From positions 1 to 61,423 of the forward strand of contig JAJSLK010000071.1 of NCBI GenBank assembly GCA_021272165.1: a stretch of 61,423 nt of DNA, written 5' to 3'. The stretch is from Methylacidiphilales bacterium (GTDB taxonomy: Bacteria > Verrucomicrobiota > Verrucomicrobiia > Methylacidiphilales > UBA1321). The notes under the pieces were generated by a model, which was not told the origin of the DNA, searched no databases, and worked only from the letters and a program-made list of their open reading frames with translations. Shown in pieces: positions 44,155 through 53,910 of the stretch (the stretch's first letter is position 1; every line of letters starts with the position of its first letter). A program made the position numbers and the translations under genes.

Positions 44155-44396
44155 TTCTTAGCTAAAAAATAAGAGGCTGGGACGAATCATTTAGATTTGG
44201 CTGTGTCTTAACTCACTCATTATATCGGAATTCTCGGAAAGTAACTTAAAAATATCTTGTAGATATGTCTATAGCGATTAACATGGTAAAATAATCGATG
44301 GAAGGAAACAGACTCGCTGAAAGTTAAGCCTAGATGCTCAACGACAGGGGGATAGATTTTTGCCGGAAGATTTTGCCGCTCGCTTCAGGTACTACA

Positions 44397-46529
44397 ATGG
44401 GGGAGGTTCTTGTGGAATGGCTGCCGAGATATCTAAAGCTTCGATTGAAGCAAAAGGAAAAAATTGCTCAAAAGGTACACTTCGCTGGATTTGTTTTGTG
44501 GTTGACCATGATTGGTGTCTCCCACGCATTGGTGCCGTCGAGTCCGCCCCCCCAGGATCCGAATTCGAGCAGCACTTCTGCGGATTCGGCCACGGAGGCA
44601 AATGATGCCACGCCGCAGAATCCGGATCCCGCGCAGGGGCCAGATAACTTCAAGCAAATGAGCCTGTCGGAGCTCATGGATCAGGAAGTCATTTCAGTTT
44701 CAAAGACACCGGAGCCATTGGCCCAGGCGCCGGCGGCGATCCAGATCATCACGAATGATGAAGTGCGGCGGTCGGGGGCGACGAGCCTGCCGGAGGCTTT
44801 GCGGCTGGCGGATAATCTGGAAGTGGCGCAGGGGAATGCCTACGACTGGCATATCAGCGCGCGGGGATTCAATACGCAGCTATCGGACAAGCTGCTGGTG
44901 CTGATCGATGGGCGGACGGTCTATACGCCGCTATATTCGGGCGTAAACTGGGATGTGCAGAGCGTGATGCTGGAAGATTTGGATCGGATTGAAGTGGTAA
45001 GCGGGCCGGGCGGGACGCTTTGGGGCGCGAACGCGATGAACGGGGTGATCAACATCGTGACGAAGGACGCGAAGGAGACGCAGGGATGGTTCGTGGATGG
45101 CGGAGGTGGGACGGAGTTGCAGGAATTCGGGGACGTGCGCTACGGCGGCAAGTTGGCGCCGGACGTCTACTACCGCGTTTACGGGACTTATTTTAATTAC
45201 AACGGCGAGGTGGATACGTCGGGAAATTCGCTGAACGATAGCTGGAGCCAGTTTCGGAGCGGATTCCGGATGGATGCGGCGGCGACGTCGGACGACAAGG
45301 TGACGTTGCAGGGGGATTACTATAATGGTTTGGCGAACGTGCCGAAGTCGGTTTACACGACGCAACTGCAGGAGGGTGGGAATGTGCTGACCCGGTGGGT
45401 GCATACGATCTCGGACGATTCGGATACGAATCTGCAGCTCTATTATGATCGGACTTATCTCACGCAACCGGAGCCGATGGGGCCTTTCGGCGCGCCGCCG
45501 GGTGTTTTCAAGGACGATCTGAGTACGTACGACCTGGAGTTCCAGCATCATTTCAGCGTGGGGGAGCGGAACAAGATCGTCTGGGGTTTGGGGTATCGGC
45601 TGACGAACGAAGTGGACCAGAATTCACCGTCGGTGCAGGTGGATCCGACGATCCTGAACCAGAATCTTTACAGCGCCTTCGCGCAAGACGAGATCGAGAT
45701 TCAGAAGAATCTTTTTTTCACGCTGGGGACGAAGGTGGAGCACAACGATTACACGGGATTTGAATTTGAGCCGAGCGGGCGGATCCAGTGGAATGTGGCG
45801 CCGAAGCACATGATCTGGGCAGCGGTGTCGCGGGCGGTGCGGACGCCGTCGCGACTGGACCGGGATTTGAACGAGCCGTCGGGGCTCCCGCCGATTTTCC
45901 ACATTCCAAGCCTGCTGGTGGGTTCGAGCCAGTTCGTTTCAGAGACGCTGATTGCATATGAATTGGGGTATCGCGCGCAGGTGACGGACCAGATTTCAGG
46001 ATCGATTTCAACTTTCTACAATGATTATAACGACATTCGCAGCGTGGCGCCGGTGGGAGGCCCGGCGACACTGGGATTGCCGTTGGCATTTCAGAACAAC
46101 CTGGAAGGGAACACATATGGAGCCGAGTTGAGCGCCGATTACCAGATGCTCGACTGGTGGCGTTGGCATGCCGGTTACGATTATCTGAAGGAGCAGATTC
46201 ATGTGAAGCCGGGAGAGACTGACTTCAACAACGGGACGAACGAGACGGCCGATCCGGAGAACCAATTTTCGCTCCGGTCATCGATGGATTTGCCGCAGAA
46301 CATCGAGTTCGATACGGCGTTGCGATGGGTGGACCGGCTCTGTGGTCCCGACACGGCGACGGTGCCGAGTTACATGGAGCTGGATGCGCGGCTGGGTTGG
46401 CATGTGACGAAGGACCTGGAAATTTCGGTGGTGGGACAGAATCTTTTACACGATTACCACCAGGAATACAGTTCCGAGGGAGAAGCGATTGTCCGCAGCG
46501 TTTACGGAAAAATCTCATGGCATTTTTAG
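44397..46529 (+). CDS. TonB-dependent outer-membrane receptor
   Basis: A 710-residue gated beta-barrel. A basic N terminus is followed by the hydrophobic signal FAGFVLWLTMIGVSHA, then a low-complexity linker. SLSELMDQEVISVSKTPEPL is typical of receptors encoded with YfiR-like genes. The plug domain has AAIQIITNDEVRRSGATSLPEALRLADN and IEVVSGPGGTLWGANAMNGVINIVTKDAKETQG (in parts). The barrel ends in HF*, the usual aromatic C terminus. An upstream ATG (44334) is possible. The yfiR-like gene overlaps its end by 13 bases, and kinases follow, so the receptor may signal as well as import. Confidence 0.92.
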   Translation: MGEVLVEWLPRYLKLRLKQKEKIAQKVHFAGFVLWLTMIGVSHALVPSSPPPQDPNSSSTSADSATEANDATPQNPDPAQGPDNFKQMSLSELMDQEVISVSKTPEPLAQAPAAIQIITNDEVRRSGATSLPEALRLADNLEVAQGNAYDWHISARGFNTQLSDKLLVLIDGRTVYTPLYSGVNWDVQSVMLEDLDRIEVVSGPGGTLWGANAMNGVINIVTKDAKETQGWFVDGGGGTELQEFGDVRYGGKLAPDVYYRVYGTYFNYNGEVDTSGNSLNDSWSQFRSGFRMDAAATSDDKVTLQGDYYNGLANVPKSVYTTQLQEGGNVLTRWVHTISDDSDTNLQLYYDRTYLTQPEPMGPFGAPPGVFKDDLSTYDLEFQHHFSVGERNKIVWGLGYRLTNEVDQNSPSVQVDPTILNQNLYSAFAQDEIEIQKNLFFTLGTKVEHNDYTGFEFEPSGRIQWNVAPKHMIWAAVSRAVRTPSRLDRDLNEPSGLPPIFHIPSLLVGSSQFVSETLIAYELGYRAQVTDQISGSISTFYNDYNDIRSVAPVGGPATLGLPLAFQNNLEGNTYGAELSADYQMLDWWRWHAGYDYLKEQIHVKPGETDFNNGTNETADPENQFSLRSSMDLPQNIEFDTALRWVDRLCGPDTATVPSYMELDARLGWHVTKDLEISVVGQNLLHDYHQEYSSEGEAIVRSVYGKISWHF

Positions 46530-47092
46530 CGGTGTTTCGAAGGATCGGCCGGGCGGGACGCTGCCTGCCGCTGCTGGCCGCGGGGCTCGCGATGCTCTTC
46601 GGTTCCGGCGTGGCGCGAGCGCAGGATGGGAGCCGTGAGTACCAAATCAAGGCGGCGTTTCTCTATCATTTCGCCCAGTTCGTTAAATGGCCGGGAACGA
46701 GTTTTTCCGATGCGAACGCGCCGTTTTGCATTGGCATCCTGGGAGACGATCCATTCGGTTCGGCGCTGGAGGATACGGTCCAGGGTGAGACGATCGATAG
46801 TCACCCGATCCGGGTGCGGCGGGGAGAGAGCCTCGATGAGCTAAGAGATTGCCAAATGATTTTTGTCAGCCATTCGGAGGAGGGGCGCATCGGCGAGATT
46901 TTATCGCAGCTTGGGGCGAGGCCGGTGTTGACGGTGAGCGAGGTGGAGAGTTTCGCGCGCAACGGGGGGGACATCGATTTTTATCTTTCGAACGGGAAAG
47001 TGCGTTTTGAAATCAATCCGCAATCGGCGGAGCGTTGCGGGTTGAAGATGAGTTTGCAGCTTTTGTCACTGGGAAGGATCGTCGAACCATGA
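46517..47092 (+). CDS. YfiR-family periplasmic protein (DUF4154)
   Basis: 191 residues. The signal peptide (RCLPLLAAGLAMLFGSGVARA) is followed by EYQIKAAFLYHFAQFVKWPG, the hallmark start of YfiR/DUF4154, then FCIGILGDDPFGSALEDTVQG and RFEINPQSAERCGLKMSLQLLSLG. YfiR represses an inner-membrane diguanylate cyclase in Pseudomonas. Here the partner is a histidine kinase starting 16 bases later. The ATG overlaps the receptor stop, so it is translated with the receptor. A reading frame running upstream to 46325 is a shadow. Confidence 0.88.
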   Translation: MAFLAVFRRIGRAGRCLPLLAAGLAMLFGSGVARAQDGSREYQIKAAFLYHFAQFVKWPGTSFSDANAPFCIGILGDDPFGSALEDTVQGETIDSHPIRVRRGESLDELRDCQMIFVSHSEEGRIGEILSQLGARPVLTVSEVESFARNGGDIDFYLSNGKVRFEINPQSAERCGLKMSLQLLSLGRIVEP

Positions 47093-47108
47093 AAGGAGTA
47101 ACTTGCCC

Positions 47109-49574
47109 ATGAATTGGATGCGCGATTGGCCGATTCAGCGGAAGCTGACGGTGGTGATCATGCTGACCTGCGGGCTGGTATTACTGCTGGCCTGCGGGCT
47201 GTTGAGCATTTACCAGGTCTATCAGTTCCGTGACTCGATGGTGCGGGACAGCACGGTATTGGCGGATGTTTTGTCGAAGAATACGCAGGCGGCGTTGGCG
47301 TTCGAGGACGAGGGCGCGGCGCAGCAGACCCTGCAGGCGCTGCAGGCGGAGCCTTACGTAACGGCGGCCTGCCTTTATGACAGCCGGGGCAAGCGGTTTG
47401 CGAGCTATACGCGGGAGGGGAGCGACGTGACATTTCCGGAAAGCCCGGCAACTGACGGGCATCAATTCACCGAGGCAAGCCTGGGGGTGGTGCGACCCGT
47501 GATGCTGAGCGATCGGCGGATCGGGTCGATTTATCTGCAGACGAGCTTGGAGGGAATGTATGACCGGCTGCGATTTTTCATGGGGCTGGGATTGCTGGTG
47601 GTGTGCGGATCAGTGGTGGTGGCGCTGATGTTGGCGGCCCACCTGCAGAAGCCGATTTCGCAGCCTATTCGGACGCTGACAGAGATGGTGCAGCGCATTT
47701 CCTCGGAGAAAGGTTTCGCCGTGCGGACACCATGGCAGGGACGTGATGAGGCGGGACAATTGAGCGATGCGTTCTACCAGTTTCTGGTGAGCATCGAGGA
47801 GCGCGACCAGGCGCTGCGGACCGCGAATGAATCGCTGCAGGGCGAGGTGGCGGAGCGCAAGATGGCGGAGGACAAGGTGCAGTCGCAATTGGGACGGTTG
47901 CAATTGCTGCACCGAATCACGCGGGCGATCGGCGAGCGGCAGGATTTGCAGAGCGTTTTCCAGGTGGTGATCCGGACGGTGGAGGAACATCTGCCGGTCG
48001 ATTTCTGCTGCATCTGCATGTATGACGGGGAGGGGAAGGTCCTGAATGTGACGCGCGTCGGGATGGGGACGGAGGCGCTGGCGATGGAGTTGGGTAGGCC
48101 GGAGAACAGCCGGATTGAGATCGGCGGCAACGGGATGGCGCGGTGTGTGGCGGGACAGTTGGTTTATGAGCCGGACATCGCGAGTTCGTCGTTTCCATTC
48201 TTCAAGAAACTATCGGCCCATGGTCTTCACTCGGTGGTGGGGGCGCCGCTTCTGGTCGAGAGCAAGGTGTTCGGCGTGCTGCTTTCGGCGCGGCGGAAAG
48301 CGAATGATTTCAACAGCGGCGAATGCGAGTTCTTGAGGCAATTGAGCGAACACGTGGCGCTGGCCTCGCACCAGACGCAGCTTTACGAGGCGCTGCACCA
48401 GGCTTATCAGGACCTTCGGCAAACGCAGCAGGCGGTAATGCAGCAGGAGCGGTTGCGGGCGCTGGGACAGATGGCGAGCGGAATCGCGCACGATATCAAC
48501 AACGCAATTTCGCCGGTGGCGCTTTATACCGAGTCGCTGCTGGAGAATGAAAAGGGGCTGAGCGACCGGGCGCGCGACTATCTGGGGACGATCCAGCGCG
48601 CGATCGAGGACGTGGCGCAGACGGTTTTGCGGATGAAGGAGTTTTATCGCCAGCGTGAGCCGCAATTAACGCTGGCGCCGGTGCAGCTGAATCGGTTGAT
48701 GCAGCAGGTGATTGATCTTTCGCGCGCACGCTGGAACGATATTCCGCAGCAGCGTGGCATCGTGATTGCGATGGAGACCGACCTGGCTTCGGATCTGCCG
48801 GCGGTGATGGGCGTGGAGAGCGAAATTCGCGAGGCGCTGGTGAATCTCGTCTTCAACGCGGTCGACGCCATGCCGGACGGCGGAAAGCTGACCTTGCGGA
48901 CGCGGCTGACCACTGGGCCGGATCAAGTGCGGGTTGAGGTATGCGACACGGGCATCGGCATGGACGAGGACACGCGGCGCCGTTGTTTTGAGCCGTTCTT
49001 TACGACGAAGGGCGAGCGGGGGACGGGGCTGGGGCTGGCGATGGTGCACGGCATTGCGCGGCGCAACAACGCGGATATTGAGATCGACAGCATGGTGGGG
49101 AAGGGAACGACGGTGCGGCTGGTATTCCCGGTGCCGGCGACCGTGCCGTCAGAAGCAGCGCCGACGAGTGCGCCGTTTGTGGTGCCATCCCGGCTGCGGC
49201 TGCTCATCGTGGATGACGACCCATTGCTGATCAAATCGTTGCGCGACACGCTGGAGACGGATGGACATATAGTGGTGACGGCGAGCGGCGGCCGGGAGGG
49301 AATCGAAACGTTCCGGCAGGCGCGGGAACGAAAGGAGCCATTCGCGGTGGTCATCACCGATCTGGGGATGCCCTACGTGAACGGCAGGCAGGTCGCCGCC
49401 GAGATCAAGAACATGGAGCCGACAGTCCCGGTGCTGTTGCTGACCGGCTGGGGCCAGCGGCTGGTGGCCGAGGGGGACATTCCGGTGCACGTCGACCGTG
49501 TGCTCAACAAACCGCCGAAGCTGCGGGAATTGCGCGAGGCCCTGGCACAATGCCTGCGAACGGCAAAACCATAA
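47109..49574 (+). CDS. Hybrid histidine kinase: CHASE8-like, HAMP, GAF, kinase, receiver
   Basis: 821 residues. Transmembrane helix 1 (LTVVIMLTCGLVLLLACGLLS) is followed by a periplasmic domain with VLADVLSKNTQAALAFEDEGAA, a CHASE8-like sensor. Transmembrane helix 2 is at about 160-180. HAMP, a coil and a GAF domain (about 265-420) follow. The H-box is GQMASGIAHDINNAISP (about 455), ATP-lid motifs include FTTKGERGTGLGLAMVHG (about 635), and the receiver has the phospho-Asp in VVITDLGMPYVNG (about 750). The periplasmic sensor sits where the YfiR-like protein could contact it. TTG 47103 is an alternative start with similar support from AAAGGAG. Confidence 0.9.
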   Translation: MNWMRDWPIQRKLTVVIMLTCGLVLLLACGLLSIYQVYQFRDSMVRDSTVLADVLSKNTQAALAFEDEGAAQQTLQALQAEPYVTAACLYDSRGKRFASYTREGSDVTFPESPATDGHQFTEASLGVVRPVMLSDRRIGSIYLQTSLEGMYDRLRFFMGLGLLVVCGSVVVALMLAAHLQKPISQPIRTLTEMVQRISSEKGFAVRTPWQGRDEAGQLSDAFYQFLVSIEERDQALRTANESLQGEVAERKMAEDKVQSQLGRLQLLHRITRAIGERQDLQSVFQVVIRTVEEHLPVDFCCICMYDGEGKVLNVTRVGMGTEALAMELGRPENSRIEIGGNGMARCVAGQLVYEPDIASSSFPFFKKLSAHGLHSVVGAPLLVESKVFGVLLSARRKANDFNSGECEFLRQLSEHVALASHQTQLYEALHQAYQDLRQTQQAVMQQERLRALGQMASGIAHDINNAISPVALYTESLLENEKGLSDRARDYLGTIQRAIEDVAQTVLRMKEFYRQREPQLTLAPVQLNRLMQQVIDLSRARWNDIPQQRGIVIAMETDLASDLPAVMGVESEIREALVNLVFNAVDAMPDGGKLTLRTRLTTGPDQVRVEVCDTGIGMDEDTRRRCFEPFFTTKGERGTGLGLAMVHGIARRNNADIEIDSMVGKGTTVRLVFPVPATVPSEAAPTSAPFVVPSRLRLLIVDDDPLLIKSLRDTLETDGHIVVTASGGREGIETFRQARERKEPFAVVITDLGMPYVNGRQVAAEIKNMEPTVPVLLLTGWGQRLVAEGDIPVHVDRVLNKPPKLRELREALAQCLRTAKP

Positions 49575-49580
49575 GGTATT

Positions 49581-50693
49581 ATGACTGAAGCGACCGGGCC
49601 CAGGATTCTCATTGTCGACGACGAGGCGGCGCAGATGAAGGCGCTGTGCGTGACGCTGCGCGACAGCGGTTACGAGACAACCGGGTTCGAATCGGCACGA
49701 GCCGCGCTGGATCAGATTGAGGCGGGGCGGTTCGACCTGCTTCTTTCCGATCTGATGATGCCGGAGATGGATGGGATCACGCTGCTGCAGTCGGCGTTGC
49801 GGAAAGATCCGGGCCTGGTGGGGATCATCATGACGGGGGAGGGGACGATTACGACGGCGGTGTCGGCGATGAAATCGGGCGCGCTTGATTATATCCTAAA
49901 ACCCTTCAAATTGAGCGTGATTCTGCCGGTGCTGGAACGCGCCTTGGCGGTGCGGCGTCTGCGGCTGGAGAACGCGCGGCTGGAGCGGCAGGTGCGGGAT
50001 CGGACGGTGGAGTTGGAGGCGACGAACAAGGAACTGGAGGCTTTTTCCTATTCAGTCTCACATGATCTGCGCGCGCCGCTGCGGCATATCGACGGTTTCG
50101 CGGAACTGCTCGACCGGATGGCCGGGCCGTCGCTGAACGAGCAGAGCCGGAAGCATCTCCAGCGGATTCTCGATTCGGTGAAACAGATGAATGCGTTGAT
50201 TGAGGATCTGCTCAATCTTTCCCGGACCAGTCGCGCGGAGATGCACCGGACGAGCGTCGATCTTCAGGAGATCGTCGACGTGATCATCCGCGAACTGGGC
50301 CCGGAAATGGAGGGCCGGAACATTGTTTGGAAGAAAAATCCACTACCCCGGGTGATGGGCGATCCGGCGCTATTGAAGCTGGTGCTGAGCAATCTGCTGA
50401 TGAACGCAATCAAGTACAGCCGGCCGAGGAATCCGGCGGAGATTGAGATTGGCGGGAAGGAGGAGACGCAAGAGATGGTGATCTTCGTGCGCGACAACGG
50501 AGTCGGCTTCGATATGCAGTTTGCCGACAAATTGTTTGGCGCGTTTCAGCGCTTTCATTCGAAGGACGAATTTGAGGGGACGGGGATCGGGCTTGCGAAT
50601 GTGCGGCGGATTATCGCCCGGCACGGCGGCCGGACCTGGGCCCAAAGCAAGGTAAACGAAGGCGCAACGTTCTATTTCAGTTTGCCGCATTGA
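49581..50693 (+). CDS. Receiver-histidine kinase
   Basis: 370 residues, cytoplasmic. The receiver (residues 8-125) has the phospho-Asp in LLLSDLMMPEMDG, preceded by LIVDDEAAQ. A coiled linker leads to the H-box SYSVSHDLRAPLRHIDGFAEL (about 160). The ATP domain has N-box LLMNAIKYSRP and FVRDNGVGFDMQFADKLFG, ending GTGIGLANVRRIIARHGG. It begins 6 bases after the hybrid kinase, so it may receive its phosphoryl group. No membrane segment. Confidence 0.9.
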   Translation: MTEATGPRILIVDDEAAQMKALCVTLRDSGYETTGFESARAALDQIEAGRFDLLLSDLMMPEMDGITLLQSALRKDPGLVGIIMTGEGTITTAVSAMKSGALDYILKPFKLSVILPVLERALAVRRLRLENARLERQVRDRTVELEATNKELEAFSYSVSHDLRAPLRHIDGFAELLDRMAGPSLNEQSRKHLQRILDSVKQMNALIEDLLNLSRTSRAEMHRTSVDLQEIVDVIIRELGPEMEGRNIVWKKNPLPRVMGDPALLKLVLSNLLMNAIKYSRPRNPAEIEIGGKEETQEMVIFVRDNGVGFDMQFADKLFGAFQRFHSKDEFEGTGIGLANVRRIIARHGGRTWAQSKVNEGATFYFSLPH

Positions 50694-50895
50694 ACAGCGC
50701 GGCCCCGTCCTATCTTGAAGACAGGGCCTTAAGTTTCCTGATCGTTACACTTGCGAGTTGTTCACATTTGGAACGGCTCGCGGATATTCAGCTGCGTAAA
50801 AATTTGGAGTGCTTGAGGGTGAATTGCATCTTAACCCACTTTACGCCAAGTCGTCGCTTATCCGTCATGAAGCGCCGGTTAATTGAGCAGAGCGT

Positions 50896-52824
50896 ATGGA
50901 CCCGCTTGTTACAAACTCATTGGTACCACGGACGATGAATAGATCCATGACCAATGGACGGGAGGTTGCGGAATCAAGTCCGTCGGGCCCAAATTATTCA
51001 ACGCAATCAACTCTCGCGGATTTGCCGGGGCATACCGTTGTTTTGGGAACGGACACGACAGGTGAACAGTTGGGGACGCTTTTTTCACAGCAATCCGATC
51101 TGCCGGGTGTGATTATTTTTGATGAGAACGGTTTTGCGGGAATGATTTCACAGACCCATTTTTACAAATGTGTCAGCCGCGCCTTTGGCCGCGAAGTTTA
51201 TTACCGGCGCTCGGTGGCGATCATGTTGCAGGAGATCGCGACACCGTTAATCTTGCCGGCGGATTGCTCCATTCCCACAGCGGTGGAGCGATGCCTGTTG
51301 CGGACGCTCGATTTTGTCTACGAACCGTTCCTGATCTATAGCCGCGAGGCCAACGAATACAAAATCTGCGCCGTACAAGTTTTGCTGCTGGCCTCGTCGC
51401 AATTAGCCGCACTGCGTAACCGGCAGATGGAGTTGATTCTCAATTCAGTCACGGACGGATTGCTGGTGATCGACCGAAACTTCCGGGTGGGCAGCGAATA
51501 TTCGCGGGTGGTGAGCAGGCTCTTCGAGCGGGATGACTTGCGGGACGCGTCGCTGCCGGAGGTGCTGCAACCGTTGATTGACGACGTGACCTACGGGCAA
51601 TTGCAGGATTATTTGAAAATTCTTTTCGATCCCAAATTGATCGACCGGTTAATCAAGTCGATCAACCCGGCAAAACAGATTTCGGTGCGATTTCCGGGAG
51701 TTGATCCGGACGAGGAGAAGATCAAGCATTTCGCCCTGAACTTTGAGCGCATCCGGTCTCAGGCGGAGATTTCGCAGGTCCTGGTGCAGATCGAGGACAT
51801 CACGCACCAGATCAATCTGTCGAAAGAACTGGCGCGGCAGGAAGCGGCTGCGGAGGAGAAAATCCATCTGGTGATGCAAATCCTGCAGGTCGAGCCGGTG
51901 GCGCTGAACCGGTTTGTCACTCACTTCAATGAGGGACTCTCCGCGCTCGAACAGATTCCGAACCAAGTGCTGGAAAACGGCTATTTCAAAGAGACCGTGC
52001 ACGGGATGTTCCGCCGCGTCCACACGCTGAAGGGCGAGGCGGCGATGTTGCGGCTCGGCGCACATGAAAAACTGCTGCACCGGCTCGAGGATGAGCTCGA
52101 TAAGCTGCGGTTGGCCCCGGACAGCGGCGCAGGCAGCCTGCATGTGCTGTCCTCGCCGTTGGAGGCGTTGCACCGGCTGCGGGACCAGATCAGGCAAATC
52201 CTGGAGCAGGTGAAGTCGCTCGATACTGCGGCCAAGACGCCGGAACAACCTGCGTCTGCGCCCGCCCCACGCAAGCTGACCCTGATGGAATCGCTTTCGC
52301 AGATGGTGTCGGAAATCAGCCAGCGACTGAACAAACCGGCGGTGTTTTACACGTCGGTCAAAGACGAAGACCTGCCGTCGCAGTATCGCGAGATGCTGCC
52401 GGAAATCCTGATGCACCTGATTCGCAATTCGATGGCGCATGGCCTGGAGACAGTGGAGGTGCGGGAGGCGCGTGGCAAGAATCCGCTGGGGATCATGCAG
52501 TTGGAGATGCGGTCGCATCCCGAGGTGTATGAAATGATCTTTCAGGATGACGGCGCGGGGCTGGACCTGGACAAAATCCGGCGCCGGGCCGAGCAGATGG
52601 GCTGGCAACTTCCAACCGAAGACCATGTGCGGTACGCGATTTTTGAGCCGGGCTTTTCGACGGCGGATGGTGTTTCCGATCTGGCCGGGCGCGGCGTGGG
52701 ACTCGATGCGATCCGGGATGCGGTGCAGAAGGCAGGCGGACGAATCATTCCCCACTCGCATCCCGGGGCTTACTGCGCATTCCAGATCATTCTGCCCAAA
52801 ACCTCACCTTCCACCGGCACATGA
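50896..52824 (+). CDS. CheA-like kinase with N-terminal CBS-like region and no CheW domain
   Basis: 642 residues, soluble. Residues 45-175 resemble a pair of CBS domains (FGREVYYRRSVAIMLQEIATPLIL) as seen before some signalling enzymes. Residues about 180-325 form a degenerate sensor-type stretch. An Hpt domain with the phospho-His in MFRRVHTLKGEAAMLRL follows at about 375. A CheA-type ATPase domain comes next: N-box EILMHLIRNSMAHGLE (about 510) and DDGAGLDLDKIRRRAEQMG, then VSDLAGRGVGLDAI. The CheW-like coupling domain (P5) is missing. Start at 50896; ATGs at 50935 and 50947 are possible. It overlaps cheY by 4 bases. Confidence 0.85.
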   Translation: MDPLVTNSLVPRTMNRSMTNGREVAESSPSGPNYSTQSTLADLPGHTVVLGTDTTGEQLGTLFSQQSDLPGVIIFDENGFAGMISQTHFYKCVSRAFGREVYYRRSVAIMLQEIATPLILPADCSIPTAVERCLLRTLDFVYEPFLIYSREANEYKICAVQVLLLASSQLAALRNRQMELILNSVTDGLLVIDRNFRVGSEYSRVVSRLFERDDLRDASLPEVLQPLIDDVTYGQLQDYLKILFDPKLIDRLIKSINPAKQISVRFPGVDPDEEKIKHFALNFERIRSQAEISQVLVQIEDITHQINLSKELARQEAAAEEKIHLVMQILQVEPVALNRFVTHFNEGLSALEQIPNQVLENGYFKETVHGMFRRVHTLKGEAAMLRLGAHEKLLHRLEDELDKLRLAPDSGAGSLHVLSSPLEALHRLRDQIRQILEQVKSLDTAAKTPEQPASAPAPRKLTLMESLSQMVSEISQRLNKPAVFYTSVKDEDLPSQYREMLPEILMHLIRNSMAHGLETVEVREARGKNPLGIMQLEMRSHPEVYEMIFQDDGAGLDLDKIRRRAEQMGWQLPTEDHVRYAIFEPGFSTADGVSDLAGRGVGLDAIRDAVQKAGGRIIPHSHPGAYCAFQIILPKTSPSTGT

Positions 52825-53204
52825 AACTGCTCATCGTCGATGATTCGCTGATTGTCCGGAACGTGATCGAACGAAATGTGCGCCATCCGGAAATCACCCA
52901 GATTTTCCAGGCCGACAATGGGATGGCCGCGCTTCAGATTTTTAACCGGGAGGGCCCGGAACTGGTGACGATGGACCTGACCATGCCGCAGCTCGACGGC
53001 ATCGGCTGCCTGAACGAAATCCAGAAAAGCGGCCGGCCGGCTTCGGTTCTGGTCATTTCGGCGATCAACAGTCACCGCACCGCGATGGAGGCCGTGGCCA
53101 ACGGCGCATGCGGTTTTATCGTCAAGCCTTTTACCCCGCAGGAATTAACCGAGGCCATGAACGAGCTGGTCCTTCATGCCCACGAACACGGAGCCGTTTC
53201 ATGA
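52821..53204 (+). CDS. CheY-like single-domain response regulator
   Basis: 127 residues consisting of one receiver domain. Acidic pocket LIVDDSLIV (about residue 5), phospho-Asp in TMDLTMPQLDG (about 53), Thr/Ser switch LVISAINSH and Lys in FIVKPFTPQELTEAM. There is no output domain. Its overlaps with the CheA-like gene and the next gene show an operon, so it is the likely phosphate acceptor. Confidence 0.92.
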   Translation: MKLLIVDDSLIVRNVIERNVRHPEITQIFQADNGMAALQIFNREGPELVTMDLTMPQLDGIGCLNEIQKSGRPASVLVISAINSHRTAMEAVANGACGFIVKPFTPQELTEAMNELVLHAHEHGAVS

Positions 53205-53899
53205 CACGTAACGCCATCATCTTACTCATCGAGGATCACCCTATCGCGGCGGAGATTCTGCGAAATTTCATCGCCATGCATAAGCCGTTTTGCCGCGTGC
53301 TGCTGGAGGACAATCCGGAGAAGGCGCTGATCCGGCTCAAGCAGGACACCGTGCACTTGATCATCACCGATCTGCAGATCACGCCGCAGCAGGACAGCTT
53401 CGCCTTCCTCGCGATGCTCAACGGCTGGAACCCGCCCATCCCCATCATCGCCATCAGCGAGAAAAGTCCCGCGGAACTGCCGAACATGGCGGGCGGCATC
53501 ACGGTGTTGCCGAAGCCGATTGATTTTGACGTGATGCTGGAGTTGATCGACACGATGACGCTAGCGGCCCAGGAGAGCGTGCTCAACGGTGTTTCGCTGG
53601 AGAATTTTTTGCAGATGATCGAGCAGGAGCGTAAGACCTGTACGTTGCGGATCATGTCGGGTTACCAGACCGGCTATCTCTATTTGACGCACGGGCATCT
53701 GATCGGTGCGCGGACTGGATCGTTGCGGGACAAGGAAGCGGCGCTGTCCATCCTGGGTTGGCCGAACTGCACGATCTCGATCACGGCCGGGAGCACGGCT
53801 GAACCCACCATGAATCTTTCCATCCAATCGCTTTTGGTCGAGTGGTGCATCTTCAAGGATGAGCGCGACCGGTGTCCAGCCAAACTCGAAGCGGTTTAA
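53201..53899 (+). CDS. Receiver domain fused to DUF4388-like domain
   Basis: 232 residues. Residues 5-125 form a receiver with LLIEDHPIAAEIL and IITDLQITPQQDSF holding the acceptor Asp, although LDG/K features are reduced (LPKPIDFDV retains the Lys). Residues 130-225 carry a DUF4388 (PatA-type) domain: LENFLQMIEQERKTCTLRIMSG followed by GYLYLTHGHLIGARTG. DUF4388 often forms signalling complexes in cyanobacteria and myxobacteria. It overlaps cheY by 4 bases. Partner unknown. Confidence 0.8.
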   Translation: MTRNAIILLIEDHPIAAEILRNFIAMHKPFCRVLLEDNPEKALIRLKQDTVHLIITDLQITPQQDSFAFLAMLNGWNPPIPIIAISEKSPAELPNMAGGITVLPKPIDFDVMLELIDTMTLAAQESVLNGVSLENFLQMIEQERKTCTLRIMSGYQTGYLYLTHGHLIGARTGSLRDKEAALSILGWPNCTISITAGSTAEPTMNLSIQSLLVEWCIFKDERDRCPAKLEAV

Positions 53900-53910
53900 C
53901 CTTCGACCTT

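Noticed and set aside
50690-50938. 82-codon frame after the receiver kinase
   Set aside because: Runs through a promoter-like gap into the next gene in another frame; no ribosome site or family.
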